Source of the DNA: Lysinibacillus capsici
GTDB taxonomy: Bacteria > Bacillota > Bacilli > Bacillales_A > Planococcaceae
DNA length: 64,000 bases
Direction of reading: 5' to 3'
NCBI RefSeq assembly: GCF_003367505.1
Contig: NZ_PXXX01000011.1
Coordinates: forward strand, 124,001 to 188,000
Shown here: positions 8,590 through 17,836 of the stretch, in pieces
Position numbering within the stretch: position 1 is the stretch's first letter
Layout of the letters: every line of letters begins with the position of its first letter
The notes under the pieces: generated by a model
The model's input: only the letters and a program-made list of their open reading frames with translations
What the model was told of the DNA's origin: nothing
Databases searched by the model: none
Program-made: the position numbers and the translations under genes

Positions 8590-10005
8590 ATGCTCGAAAT
8601 GACACCAAACCTGAATAATGAGGAACCACTTTACCTTCAATTATATAACTATATAAAAGCAGAAATTCAAAACGGAAAGATAAGGGCTCAAAGCAAATTG
8701 CCGTCTCAGCGTAGTCTAGCTAAACATTTACAGATTAGTCGCAACACTGTAGATGCAGCTTATCAGCAGCTCCTTGCAGAGGGCTATGTGATAAGTAAAG
8801 AGCGAGATGGAATATATGTGGTTGATCTTGAAAAAGGTTATTTTCAAGGAGGCCCTCATCATTTTGAACCACAATTAGCGACTCAGCAGAAACAAGAACG
8901 ACCAGCAATTAAGTACGATTTTAATTATGGAGATATTAATTTAAAAGATTTTCCGTTTAAAATATGGCGTAAATTATCAATGCAGAGCCTTGATGAAGAA
9001 CAGGCTCACCTCCTTTTATATGGAGATCCACAGGGAGAGCTGGAATTAAGAAATTATATGGCAAGCTACCTTTATGAATCAAGAGGGGTGCAATGCAGTG
9101 CAGAGCAAATCGTTATAGGGGCAGGCTTGCAGTTTCTTCTTGGTATCGTATGTAACCTAATTGGACGGAATGAGCTTTTTGCTATGGAAGATCCAGGTTA
9201 TTATCGCGTTCGTTACTTGTTTAAAGATAATGGTATAAAGGTGAAACCAATCCCACTTGACGAGCATGGTATTCATATCGATCCGTTAAGAAACAATAAC
9301 ATCAAGGCTGTGTATGTCACACCCTCCCATCAATTTCCCCTTGGAACAGTTATGCCTATCTCAAGAAGATTAGCATTACTAGAGTGGGCTAAGGAAGAAG
9401 ATGCTTATATCATCGAGGATGATTATGATGGGGAATTTAGATATGCTGGAAAACCGATTCCTGCACTACAGGGATTAGATTCAAGTGATCGCGTCATCTA
9501 TATGGGCACCTTTTCAAAATCTTTGATTCCAGCCATTAAGCTAAGCTATATGATATTACCTAGAAAATTAATGGATTTATTTCATCAAAACAATTACTAT
9601 GTTCAAACTGTGTCTAGACTCCATCAGCATACGTTACAGCTATTTATAGAGAGTGGGCATTGGGAGAGACATTTGAATAAAACACGAAATAGTTATAAGC
9701 GAAGATATGAGGCATTACTAAAGTCCATTCAACAAACGTTCGGGGAAAATGGGAAAATTTATGGAGCAAGCAGTGGCTTACATATTTTACTTGAACCAAA
9801 TAATAAGATGACTGAAGAGGAATTGATTGATACAGCAAAAATGGCTGGTGTTAAGGTCTACCCAACATCTATTTTTTATGCAAATCCCTTGGTTGTTCAG
9901 CCTGCAAAGGTATTACTTGGATTTGCTAATCTAGCGGAAGATGAGATTGACACAGGCATTAAGCTATTAAACAATGCTTGGTTTAAAAGTTCTACTATGA
10001 CGTGA
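8590..10005 (+). CDS. MocR-family regulator (GntR-HTH plus aminotransferase domain), YcxD-like
   Basis: The start at ATG 8590 follows AAAGGAG, giving 471 residues; the frame stays open upstream but without a ribosome site. The GntR winged helix is near residues 10-75 (KLPSQRSLAKHLQISRNTVDAAYQQL). The aminotransferase-like domain runs from about 110 to 465, with DDYDGEFRY and the probable PLP lysine K310 in GTFSKS. The family regulates genes for amino-acid, PLP or antibiotic metabolism. B. subtilis YcxD sits beside yczE, which is also nearby here. A TATAAT lies at 8526-8531 upstream. The target is unknown. Confidence 0.87.
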   Translation: MLEMTPNLNNEEPLYLQLYNYIKAEIQNGKIRAQSKLPSQRSLAKHLQISRNTVDAAYQQLLAEGYVISKERDGIYVVDLEKGYFQGGPHHFEPQLATQQKQERPAIKYDFNYGDINLKDFPFKIWRKLSMQSLDEEQAHLLLYGDPQGELELRNYMASYLYESRGVQCSAEQIVIGAGLQFLLGIVCNLIGRNELFAMEDPGYYRVRYLFKDNGIKVKPIPLDEHGIHIDPLRNNNIKAVYVTPSHQFPLGTVMPISRRLALLEWAKEEDAYIIEDDYDGEFRYAGKPIPALQGLDSSDRVIYMGTFSKSLIPAIKLSYMILPRKLMDLFHQNNYYVQTVSRLHQHTLQLFIESGHWERHLNKTRNSYKRRYEALLKSIQQTFGENGKIYGASSGLHILLEPNNKMTEEELIDTAKMAGVKVYPTSIFYANPLVVQPAKVLLGFANLAEDEIDTGIKLLNNAWFKSSTMT

Positions 10006-10074
10006 ATCTCTTTCAAAGTTCTATTTCCACATTTCTTGTATATACATAATAGAGATAAGTGGGAGGGGATTTTT

Positions 10075-10506
10075 ATGCAATTTTACTATGGCCATCAAAT
10101 GCCATTACGTGTATTAGATGAAGCTGAATTTTGGAAACATCAAGAAGAGGAGCATACAGTAGTAATAAGAGAGCTTGTGAAAGATTTGGAGCAGCAATAT
10201 GTCGATGCGTTAAAGGAATGGGAAAAAGCTTTCGCTCAAACACATCAGCAAGTTGTAAGATATATAGAAACCGTCAATCGTTCCCAGGGACAAGTTTCCC
10301 CAGCTCTGTTTCAGGATATTTTACAGCTTACTTCCTTCTGTTTGCAACAGAGTGATCAATTTATCCAGTTTTGCCGAACGCTTATGCAAGAAAGTCAACC
10401 GATAAGCGCAAATCCTACAGCTAAAGTTGTATTAAATCATATCATTGTAGAATCCGAATATTTTATCGGAATTGCCCAAACCATTTTATATCAACAGAAA
10501 TACTAG
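10075..10506 (+). CDS. DUF2935 family helical protein
   Basis: The ATG at 10075 follows GGGAGGGG, giving 143 residues. The protein is helical and rich in Glu, Gln and His, and starts with a segment like DEAEFWKHQEEEHTVVIREL, typical of DUF2935. These small Bacillaceae proteins are predicted four-helix bundles that may bind metal (EFWKHQEEEH and LNHIIVESEYF offer ligands). No function is established. Confidence 0.65.
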   Translation: MQFYYGHQMPLRVLDEAEFWKHQEEEHTVVIRELVKDLEQQYVDALKEWEKAFAQTHQQVVRYIETVNRSQGQVSPALFQDILQLTSFCLQQSDQFIQFCRTLMQESQPISANPTAKVVLNHIIVESEYFIGIAQTILYQQKY

Positions 10507-10519
10507 GTCTAGCGTCTGG

Positions 10520-10562
10520 AAAATGGAGTTTGGAGAAAAAGCACTTGCCACGCTCCATTTTT
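10520..10562 (+). terminator. Intrinsic terminator
   Basis: AAAATGGAG at 10520-10528 pairs with CTCCATTTT at 10553-10561. An outer GCGTC/GACG pairing is also possible. Confidence 0.6.
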
Positions 10563-10585
10563 AGGACGTTTTCACCATCACAATA

Positions 10586-10951
10586 TTAACTATTCGGAAT
10601 TTTCTCTTTATATTTAAAGGAAAGGAGACTTAAAGAATAATTTTTAAGTGTATCTGTGTGAACAAAGTCATTTAGAATACTTTCAATTGAATGACAATGT
10701 TGATTGATTAAATTAATTTCTTCTATATAATTTGAATCAATCAATACTTCTTTTAATGTTTTAAACACTACTTTCTGCTCGTTAAATAAATAAACCAGTT
10801 CAAACCTAGTGTTCAATATTAAAGTGGTAATCTCAGGGAAAATAATTCGATCCTTTAGTACTTCAAGAATGGAATTCACGGATTTTACTCCATCAATAGT
10901 TTGTAAAGATGAAAAAACACCATTTAATAACTCTTCAAAATCAACCTTCAT
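10586..10951 (-). CDS. Hypothetical protein, 121 residues
   Basis: A GGAGG six bases before the ATG at 10951 supports translation. The product appears mostly helical and soluble, with long Leu/Ile-rich stretches and no cysteine motif, signal peptide or membrane segment. The family was not recognised. It stands alone, convergent with the DUF2935 gene. Confidence 0.5.
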   Translation of the reverse strand: MKVDFEELLNGVFSSLQTIDGVKSVNSILEVLKDRIIFPEITTLILNTRFELVYLFNEQKVVFKTLKEVLIDSNYIEEINLINQHCHSIESILNDFVHTDTLKNYSLSLLSFKYKEKIPNS

Positions 10952-11298
10952 CAAAATCCTCCATCAATCAAAATCCTTTCTGATAATAACATTTTTTTAG
11001 AAAAATTTTAATGATTAATATTTTCCTTCAATAATGTGGAAAGTCTATTTAGACAATAGTAATTTATTGAAAGCAATTCACTTCACATGTTTCCAGAGGC
11101 TAATAAAAATTTTTAATCCGCTCACAATCATTTTTTTAAAATAACAACAAACAAAACATCAAGAAAGGTATTATTATTGTTTGTTTAGATTTTGTTCAAA
11201 CACAGTATGCTACTATCTCAAAAGGGGTTGATTGTAAAAACAGTGAGCAATATGATGTAAAGATACATCATAAATGATCGATCTTTGGGGGCACGAAA
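10952..11298. other. AT-rich intergenic region upstream of the hybrid kinase gene
   Basis: No gene was seen. ACAAACAA at 11147-11154 and TTGTTTGT at 11177-11184 form an 8-bp inverted repeat that could be a regulator site or weak hairpin. The kinase promoter probably lies near 11190-11240 but was not fixed. Confidence 0.35.
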
Positions 11299-14200
11299 AT
11301 GAAAAAAAATATCATAATTATTGTAAGTATAATCATGCTTTTTGTGATTGTTTTTTTTATTGGTAATTGGCATTATTTCTCCACTAATCAGCCAAAAATT
11401 ATACATAAAGGTGTAGGAAAATTAGAGGAAGAGCAATTATTAAAGCTTGTAAAGCTAGAAGGAGAATGGGCCTTTTATCCAAATGTATTAATTTCTTTGG
11501 GGGAAAATTTTGATAGCTATCAACATAAAAAACTGAATTTAAATGTACCCTTTAATTGGCAAGCATATGTAGAGCCAAATGAAGAGGGGCTTTCGGTGGG
11601 AACCTATCACGTCAACATAGAGGTACCATCAGATGGAGTTTACGGCCTATATATTCGAACGATTCGTCAAGCTAGTCGTGTATTCATTAATGGCGTTGAG
11701 GTGGGGGCTAAAGGAAATCCAAGTACTGTTTTAAGCGCATATGCATCTGAAAATGATGATAAATATACCGTTTTTTCTCCTAGTGTCAATAAAAGACTAG
11801 ACGTTGTCATCCATGTTGCAAATTACAATTATCCTCAGGCTGGAATTGTTTATCCTATTGAATTTGGTACAATGAAGGCTATTCAAAAGCATTATCACTG
11901 GAAAGTTTTTTTAGATATAGTAGTGAGTATAGGTCATATTATAGTTGGTGCGATCTATGTCTTTACATTTTTACAGAATCGCAAGCGTAAGGAAGAGTTA
12001 TTCTTTGGTCTTTTTACTATTTCATTAGGATTTTATATGTCGTTTATCAATCAAAAAGTGTTTTTTCTGTTATTTACTGATCTATCGACGGTCAATCAAA
12101 TACGTCTGCAATTAGGAATCATTCCACTCGCATTGCTTGCTTTAACATTTTTTATAAATGCGATGTATCCACAATTATTAGAAAGAAAAATTTTATACAC
12201 GCTTGCCATATTACTTGGTATCGTGTTTGTTATGTACGGTATCTATAATCCCTTTACAAAAAATGAAAGGGCCTCCTCAGAATTTGAAATGATTATGAGA
12301 AAAATAATCTATATCAGTGTCACGGCTCCAGTTATTTTCTATAATATATGGTTGCTTATAAAGGTCATGCTAAAACGTTTAGAGGCTGTGCGTTATGTGC
12401 TAATAGTTATTACAGCGATTAGTTGTTATTCTATTTTACTCATTTGTAACTTTTTATTTGGGATGCCTTTTGACTATACAGAATTCATGTTATTTTTACT
12501 AATATTATTTGGCTTTGCCTCATTATTAAATTATCGTGCCAATCAAGCTGTTTTAAAAATAGCAGCATTGTCAGAGGAATTGCTTGAACATAATCAAATG
12601 AAGAATGAATTTCTTCTGAAAACTTCGCATGAACTCCGTGCCCCCCTAAACGGAATATTAAATATATCCAGATCCTTAATGGAAGGTGCTCAAGGACCAT
12701 TAAAACGATCTCAACAGGAACAAGTTATTCTAATTCACAGCGTTACACAGCGCATAGGTCATTTAGTAGAAGATTTATTGTTTTCTTCTAATCAAATGAC
12801 AGGAGAAGTAAGGATTAGTCTACGCAGTGTATCTCTATCTGTTATACATGAGGTAGTAGCCGAAATTCGTAGTCTTATGCCCAAAAATAGTCAAGTAAGG
12901 GTAACAGCAGAGATAAACTTAGATTTGCCAAAGATCTACACGGATGAATTACGCTTTAAACAAATTTTATATAACTTGCTGCATAATGCAATTAAATTCA
13001 CACAAAATGGAACAATCATAGTCACTGCGCATGTTGAACAGGAGCAGATGGTCATCCAAGTAAGTGATACAGGCTGTGGAATTCCGACACAAGAATTAGA
13101 TCGTATTTTTAACGCCTTTTATCAAGGAAACAATCATCATAATAAAGAAGGGCTAGGTTTGGGACTAAGTATCACTAAAAATATTGTTGAAAAATTAAAT
13201 GGTAACATTTATGTGACAAGCACTGTAGGGGAAGGGACAACATTTACATTTACAATGCCCCTCTCAACACTAGAAAACGTAAGTAATGAACAAGCTACCA
13301 TTACATCACATACAGATACAGAAATACAGCTTCGACTGCCCCTTATTTATAAAGGAAGCGATAAAAAAATACTGGTGGTAGATGACAACCATGTCAATAT
13401 AAAAACTTTAACGGAAGCACTAAGTTTAAAGGGATATACAGTGATCGCCTTAGATAACGGCTTTGATGCGATCGATTATATTAAAACCAATCATGTAGAT
13501 TGTATGTTAATCGACCTAATGATGAATGGCATGTCAGGTTATGAGTTATGTAAACGTGTACGTAAACAATATGATATGCTGGAACTACCAATAATTATCT
13601 TAACTACAGTTATGAAGCAATCTGACTTACTGCAAACGTTAAAAGTAGGGGCGAATGATTATCTACAAAAGCCGATTTCTACCGATGAACTTTTTATTCG
13701 TATTGAATCTTTATTGGCTGTTCGACAATCATCAATCGATGCAATCGAAGTAGAAATGAACTATTTATATTCACAGGTCACACCACATTTTGTATATAAC
13801 ACACTTAATACGATTATTGGTTTAAGTTATACAGATATGGAAAACACACGTGAAGCTCTTTATTGTTTAGCCACTTATTTCCGTGCAAAACTGAATGTTC
13901 ATTATCGAAATAGCATTGTCCCCATCGATGAGGAGATGGAGCTTGTAAAAGCCTATTTATCAATTGAAAAAATGCGCTTTGGAGATCGTTTACGTATTAA
14001 ATATGATATTGACGAATCGATACAATTAGGAATCCCTGCATTGTCCATTCAACCTTTAATTGAAAACGCAGTGTTCCATGGGATCTCTAAGAAAGTAGAG
14101 GGAGGGACAATAGAATTAAGCCTACAGAGAGAGGGACAATTTGTAAGAATTAAAATCTATGATAATGGTGTAGGAATTTCAGAAGAAAAATTGCACCAAT

Positions 14201-14346
14201 TGCTAAATGAAGAAAGTACAAGAATTGGCTTTATGAATCCATTAAAGAAATTTAAATTAATAAAAAATGCTAGTTTACGAATTTACAGCGAAGAAGGAAA
14301 GGGAACAACAATTGTCATTTTATTACCAGAGGGTGGTGTCACATGA
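11299..14346 (+). CDS. Hybrid sensor kinase: sensory/7TM region, HisKA-HATPase, receiver, then LytS-type kinase
   Basis: The 1015-residue membrane protein has, in order: an N-terminal TM helix (about 5-22); an extracytoplasmic sensory domain (about 45-195) with a jelly-roll-like look, as in 7TMR-DISM proteins; six or seven TM helices (about 200-415); a HisKA domain with phospho-acceptor H444 in TSHELRAPLN; a HATPase (N559 box, DTGCGIP, GLGLGL); a receiver domain with acidic D695/D696, phospho-acceptor D739 and K791; and a second LytS-type kinase with H830 in QVTPHFVYNTLN and its own HATPase (NAVFHG, DNGVGI). It overlaps the next gene by 4 bp, so the two form one phosphorelay. The signal is unknown. 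Confidence 0.85.
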   Translation: MKKNIIIIVSIIMLFVIVFFIGNWHYFSTNQPKIIHKGVGKLEEEQLLKLVKLEGEWAFYPNVLISLGENFDSYQHKKLNLNVPFNWQAYVEPNEEGLSVGTYHVNIEVPSDGVYGLYIRTIRQASRVFINGVEVGAKGNPSTVLSAYASENDDKYTVFSPSVNKRLDVVIHVANYNYPQAGIVYPIEFGTMKAIQKHYHWKVFLDIVVSIGHIIVGAIYVFTFLQNRKRKEELFFGLFTISLGFYMSFINQKVFFLLFTDLSTVNQIRLQLGIIPLALLALTFFINAMYPQLLERKILYTLAILLGIVFVMYGIYNPFTKNERASSEFEMIMRKIIYISVTAPVIFYNIWLLIKVMLKRLEAVRYVLIVITAISCYSILLICNFLFGMPFDYTEFMLFLLILFGFASLLNYRANQAVLKIAALSEELLEHNQMKNEFLLKTSHELRAPLNGILNISRSLMEGAQGPLKRSQQEQVILIHSVTQRIGHLVEDLLFSSNQMTGEVRISLRSVSLSVIHEVVAEIRSLMPKNSQVRVTAEINLDLPKIYTDELRFKQILYNLLHNAIKFTQNGTIIVTAHVEQEQMVIQVSDTGCGIPTQELDRIFNAFYQGNNHHNKEGLGLGLSITKNIVEKLNGNIYVTSTVGEGTTFTFTMPLSTLENVSNEQATITSHTDTEIQLRLPLIYKGSDKKILVVDDNHVNIKTLTEALSLKGYTVIALDNGFDAIDYIKTNHVDCMLIDLMMNGMSGYELCKRVRKQYDMLELPIIILTTVMKQSDLLQTLKVGANDYLQKPISTDELFIRIESLLAVRQSSIDAIEVEMNYLYSQVTPHFVYNTLNTIIGLSYTDMENTREALYCLATYFRAKLNVHYRNSIVPIDEEMELVKAYLSIEKMRFGDRLRIKYDIDESIQLGIPALSIQPLIENAVFHGISKKVEGGTIELSLQREGQFVRIKIYDNGVGISEEKLHQLLNEESTRIGFMNPLKKFKLIKNASLRIYSEEGKGTTIVILLPEGGVT

Positions 14347-15449
14347 ATATAATGATCGTTGATGATGAAAAATTGGCCATTGATGTTTTATCTATTATGG
14401 TTAAACAACTTGCCCAATTTCAGATTAACATTAAGGGAACATTTACAAATCCAACTGAGGCCCTCCAGTTTCTTGAAAAAGAAATAATTGATGTAGTGTT
14501 TTTAGATATTGAAATGATTGACACACACGGTATGCAACTTGCAAAGCAGCTCCTACACAAGCAACCATCCTTACAAATCATTTTTGTTACAGCTCATACA
14601 CAATTTGCCGTGGAGGCTTTTGAAGTAGAAGCAACAGATTATTTATTAAAGCCTGTGCATGAAAAACGACTGATTATTGCGTTAACAAAAGTACAGAAAA
14701 AAATGGTCGTGACGGTGGCGCCGAGGGATGAGAAGAAAAACTCATTATATGCGCATACATTAGGCAGCTTTTATCTACTGGATGTTCAACATAATGTGAT
14801 TAAGTGGCGAACAAGAAAAGTACGTGAACTATTTTTATATTTACTATTTCACCAAAAACGGCCTATGTTAAATGCAGTTCTTTTAGAGGAATTGTGGCCA
14901 GATTTGAACTTTGAAAAGGCAGCTAGTAATTTACATACAACTATTTATCATTTAAGAAAGATATTAAAGGACAATGGTATTCAAGATCCCATACTCTTGG
15001 TCAATAATCACTATAAATTAAATGCGGAAATTCAAACTGATTATGATGAGCTGAATCAACTATTGGAGCAGGATCAACATGATGAGAAATCCATTCAGCA
15101 GTTATTGAATTGCTATGAGGGTGATTTTTTAATAGATGAGGAGTATTTATGGGTTAATCAAATCAGGCTCCGCTTAAAGCAATCTGTATTACATGTGCTT
15201 GAACAGTATATTGCACGTACAGACGTTGCCCACACTTTATTAAAGTATAATTGCCTACAAAAGCTTTTAGAGCTAGACGAATACAATGAACAGTATATGT
15301 TTCAATTGTTAGAATTCTTAATTCAACAAAATAGGAAACAAGAATGTATAAAATTCTTTGAATCTATAGAGGCAAAATTAGCTGAAATTGATCTCCCTGT
15401 GCCAGAAAAATTTTATAGAAAATACAACGAGTTCTTACTCAACGTTTAG
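14343..15449 (+). CDS. Response regulator with receiver, winged-helix and BTAD (SARP-like) output
   Basis: The 368-residue protein has a receiver domain (about 1-120; D7/D8, phospho-acceptor D55, K103). A winged-helix DNA-binding domain (about 135-225) includes RKVRELFLYLLFHQKRPMLN and LHTTIYHLRKIL. A bacterial transcriptional activator (BTAD) helical repeat domain (about 235-365) follows. This layout resembles SARP-type activators and unusual Bacillus/Clostridium regulators. ATGA overlap with the kinase gene implies translational coupling and a cognate pair. Target genes are unknown; the neighbours give no strong hint. Confidence 0.85.
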   Translation: MNIMIVDDEKLAIDVLSIMVKQLAQFQINIKGTFTNPTEALQFLEKEIIDVVFLDIEMIDTHGMQLAKQLLHKQPSLQIIFVTAHTQFAVEAFEVEATDYLLKPVHEKRLIIALTKVQKKMVVTVAPRDEKKNSLYAHTLGSFYLLDVQHNVIKWRTRKVRELFLYLLFHQKRPMLNAVLLEELWPDLNFEKAASNLHTTIYHLRKILKDNGIQDPILLVNNHYKLNAEIQTDYDELNQLLEQDQHDEKSIQQLLNCYEGDFLIDEEYLWVNQIRLRLKQSVLHVLEQYIARTDVAHTLLKYNCLQKLLELDEYNEQYMFQLLEFLIQQNRKQECIKFFESIEAKLAEIDLPVPEKFYRKYNEFLLNV

Positions 15450-15520
15450 AAACGATTTCGGAAAAGTAATTTCTGTTTTAATAGTAGGTAATAATTTTAT
15501 AAAAAGGAGATGCTTTCGGC

Positions 15521-16024
15521 ATGCAAAAGATTGAAATAATTGAGCTTCACCATATTGAGCAAGATTTGGAGAAGCTTACTGAATTATTGATTATGGTCGT
15601 AGATGAAGGAGCATCCGTAGGTTTTTTACCTCCACTCACACAAGAACAAGCGATAAAATATTGGCAATCTGTCTTAGCGTCAGATGTCTTACTGTTCATT
15701 GCGAAAATAAATAATGAAATTGCAGGTAGTATTCAATTGCATTTAACTAGCAAACCAAATGGCATTCATCGTGCTGAAATTTGCAAGTTAATGACACATC
15801 CCAACTTTAGACGCAACGGTATTGGACGAGCGCTGATGCAACAAGCAGAGGAACGAGCAAAACAAGAAAACCGCTCCTTGCTAGTTTTAGATACGAGAGA
15901 AGGGGATCCTTCTAATAAATTATATAAATCATTAGATTATCAAGAAGTAGGGAAAATTCCGCAATATACTATTTCACCAGATGGAGAATTAGAAGCAACC
16001 GTAATTTACTATAAATTAATTTAA
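15521..16024 (+). CDS. GNAT family N-acetyltransferase
   Basis: The 167-residue protein starts at an ATG after AAAAGGAG. The GNAT core is clear: CKLMTHPNFRRNGIGRALMQQAEERA holds the acetyl-CoA loop, followed by LLVLDTREGDPSNKLYKSLDYQEVG. The substrate is unknown. It resembles acetyltransferases acting on small amines or antibiotics. It follows the two-component pair by about 70 bp and may be read from the same transcript. Confidence 0.8.
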   Translation: MQKIEIIELHHIEQDLEKLTELLIMVVDEGASVGFLPPLTQEQAIKYWQSVLASDVLLFIAKINNEIAGSIQLHLTSKPNGIHRAEICKLMTHPNFRRNGIGRALMQQAEERAKQENRSLLVLDTREGDPSNKLYKSLDYQEVGKIPQYTISPDGELEATVIYYKLI

Positions 16025-16069
16025 TCTAGGATATCGAATACTGAAAACGTGTAGAAAGGGAGCTAGTAT

Positions 16070-16538
16070 ATGAACGAAGCGCAATTATTTATGCAAATGA
16101 AAATGTGGCGTAATTGGACTGTTGAATTTCTACGTACGATCCCTGAGAATATTGCTGATCAGATACCCGCTGGACATCATAACAATATTCGTTTTGAATG
16201 CTGGTCATCTATTAGTTGGTTGGGATCATTCCGTTTTTCCAGCTGTTACACAAGAAAGGCATTTGCCCCTATCCTATCATGTAATGTTTCCTAGTGGCAG
16301 TAAACCAGATAACTGGACTGAGCAACCGCCAACAATGGATTAAATAATTATGCTCCTAGAGGAACAACCAATTCTTATTGAACAAGTTTGTGCAGGACAT
16401 CTACATGAACCGCTTAAAGAACCTTTTTTAGGTATGAAAACATTAGGTGATATGGTTGTCTTTCATATGAACCATGAAAATTTTCACATGGGAATTATAA
16501 AAAGTATGATGCAAACGCTCTTAAAGAATGAAGCCTAA
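16070..16538 (+). pseudogene. DinB-family protein gene, broken by a frameshift and a stop
   Basis: The first 42 codons from the ATG at 16070 (ribosome site AAAGGGAG) read as the N-terminus of a DinB/YfiT-like metal-binding four-helix protein. At 16191-16196 (GTTTTG) the phase changes by one base, after which NAGHLLVGWDHSVFPAV continues the family pattern. An in-frame TAA interrupts this phase at 16341-16343. The C-terminal MVVFHMNHENFHMG carries the expected histidines. Two lesions argue for decay rather than sequencing error. Confidence 0.8.
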
Positions 16539-16566
16539 CTGATGGAATCAGTTGGCTTCATTTTTC
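16530..16566. terminator. Bidirectional terminator
   Basis: GAAGCCTAACTGA at 16530-16542 pairs with TCAGTTGGCTTC at 16548-16559, followed by T5. It separates the DinB pseudogene from the convergent DUF3888 gene. Confidence 0.8.
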
Positions 16567-17294
16567 TATATATACCACGGTAACAGATCCTCCATTTTCC
16601 TACCTGGCTTACTTGTTTTATCTGTTACGATCCATGTGCCGTCTTTCTTTTGCAGCTGATAGCTTACATTTGTACCATCCGCCCTTTTAAAGAGCATATA
16701 ACCTATATTACCCTTGATAAAAGTGACAGGGTCTATGACATTTTTGTAGGGAATCTTTCGCTCAGGAAATAAAATATGGGTCACTATTTCCTCTGCAATC
16801 ATAGCAAGGGATTTCATATCATTATGATATTGCAATTGATCGTATCGGTAGGAAGTATACGATGCTAAGTCTAGCTTAAAACTCTGCTGTATATCTAACA
16901 GTGTTGCCCTATAGAATGCGTTTATTGCTTTTTCTACATCATCTGCCTCATGTATATAGCGAAGTGTGCTGACACCAGTTGGACTGACTTCAAACGTAAT
17001 GATTTCCTTACTGTAGGGTGGGGAATGTGCATGCTCAAAGGTCGTAACTTCCACGCTAACTTTAAAGCTAAACTGACTTTCTTTGACAATTTTTAAAATT
17101 TTCACATCATACAAGTCATACTGCTTAGGATAGCCATAGTAATGATCAATTTCCTTTTCAATAAATGGATTAAGGATTGTAATGAATGTGTCCCTGATTA
17201 GTTGATCATCAGCTTGTTCACTTTGCGCATAAATCTTACATGGCAGAATGAACATAGTGAAGATAGCCATTAAAACATAAGCAAATTTTTTCAT
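16566..17294 (-). CDS. Secreted DUF3888-type protein
   Basis: The 242-residue protein has an N-terminal signal peptide (cleavage near KIYAQ). A segment LIRDTFITILNPFIEKEIDHYYG followed by YDLYDVKILKI is typical of DUF3888, a Bacillales extracytoplasmic family of unknown role. The C-terminal half (from about 160) contains a second module ending MLFKRADGTNVSYQLQKKDGTWIVTD, resembling an NTF2/lumazine-like fold segment; that reading is only inference. The gene is monocistronic and divergent from the next plus-strand gene. Confidence 0.65.
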   Translation of the reverse strand: MKKFAYVLMAIFTMFILPCKIYAQSEQADDQLIRDTFITILNPFIEKEIDHYYGYPKQYDLYDVKILKIVKESQFSFKVSVEVTTFEHAHSPPYSKEIITFEVSPTGVSTLRYIHEADDVEKAINAFYRATLLDIQQSFKLDLASYTSYRYDQLQYHNDMKSLAMIAEEIVTHILFPERKIPYKNVIDPVTFIKGNIGYMLFKRADGTNVSYQLQKKDGTWIVTDKTSKPGRKMEDLLPWYI

Positions 17295-17384
17295 GGAATA
17301 GTGACCTTTCTGCAGGATGATACTTTATAGAGTGCACCAATCACAGCAAATTATCGAGTATTTTTTAAGAAAGGGAGTTGAACA

Positions 17385-17805
17385 ATGGAAAAAATAATAA
17401 TGCCCTTTTTATGTATGCTTTTGTTATTTCCAACAGCTACTTCGGGATCAGAACCTGAAGGCTTAAAATGTCCAAATCCAGATGTATTGATGAAAACAAC
17501 GGAGAAAGACAAAGACGAGCTTAGTCAAGCATTAGCTGACATCATTCCAAAAGTATATGGCTCAAGCCCTGATTATCAGGAGTGGCAAATTGAGGTGATA
17601 AAGCCCATGCCCATATTAACTGGCATGGAGGAGAATTACTATAAAATGGCAAGTGAACTTCTGTGGAGAAAATGTGGCTAATCACTCCTGGTTTGTTCGA
17701 TTAAGGTTTCCAAGATTACTGCCAGCGCAAAGTGCATCACTAGGTGAGCTATATATCGTAAAAGAGACAAATTCTAAATGGATCCATTGGTTTCAATATC
17801 ATTAA
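17385..17805 (+). pseudogene. Small secreted protein gene with a frameshift in an A run
   Basis: The ATG at 17385 follows AAAGGGAG and encodes a signal peptide and a 98-residue product stopping at 17681. At the AAAA run (17669-17672) a one-base shift opens another phase that continues WFVRLRFPRLLPAQ and GELYIVKETNSKWIHWFQYH to a stop at 17803-17805. Removing one A restores a product of about 140 residues. The family was not recognised. Sequencing error or phase variation in the A run are alternatives to true decay. Confidence 0.6.
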
Positions 17806-17809
17806 AAAG

Positions 17810-17833
17810 GAAGAATCCATAAATGGATTCTTC
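17810..17833. terminator. Bidirectional terminator hairpin
   Basis: GAAGAATCCAT at 17810-17820 is perfectly complementary to ATGGATTCTTC at 17823-17833, with a T-rich tail on the plus strand and A-rich lead on the other. It separates the secreted gene from the ABC-F gene. Confidence 0.8.
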
Positions 17834-17836
17834 TCT

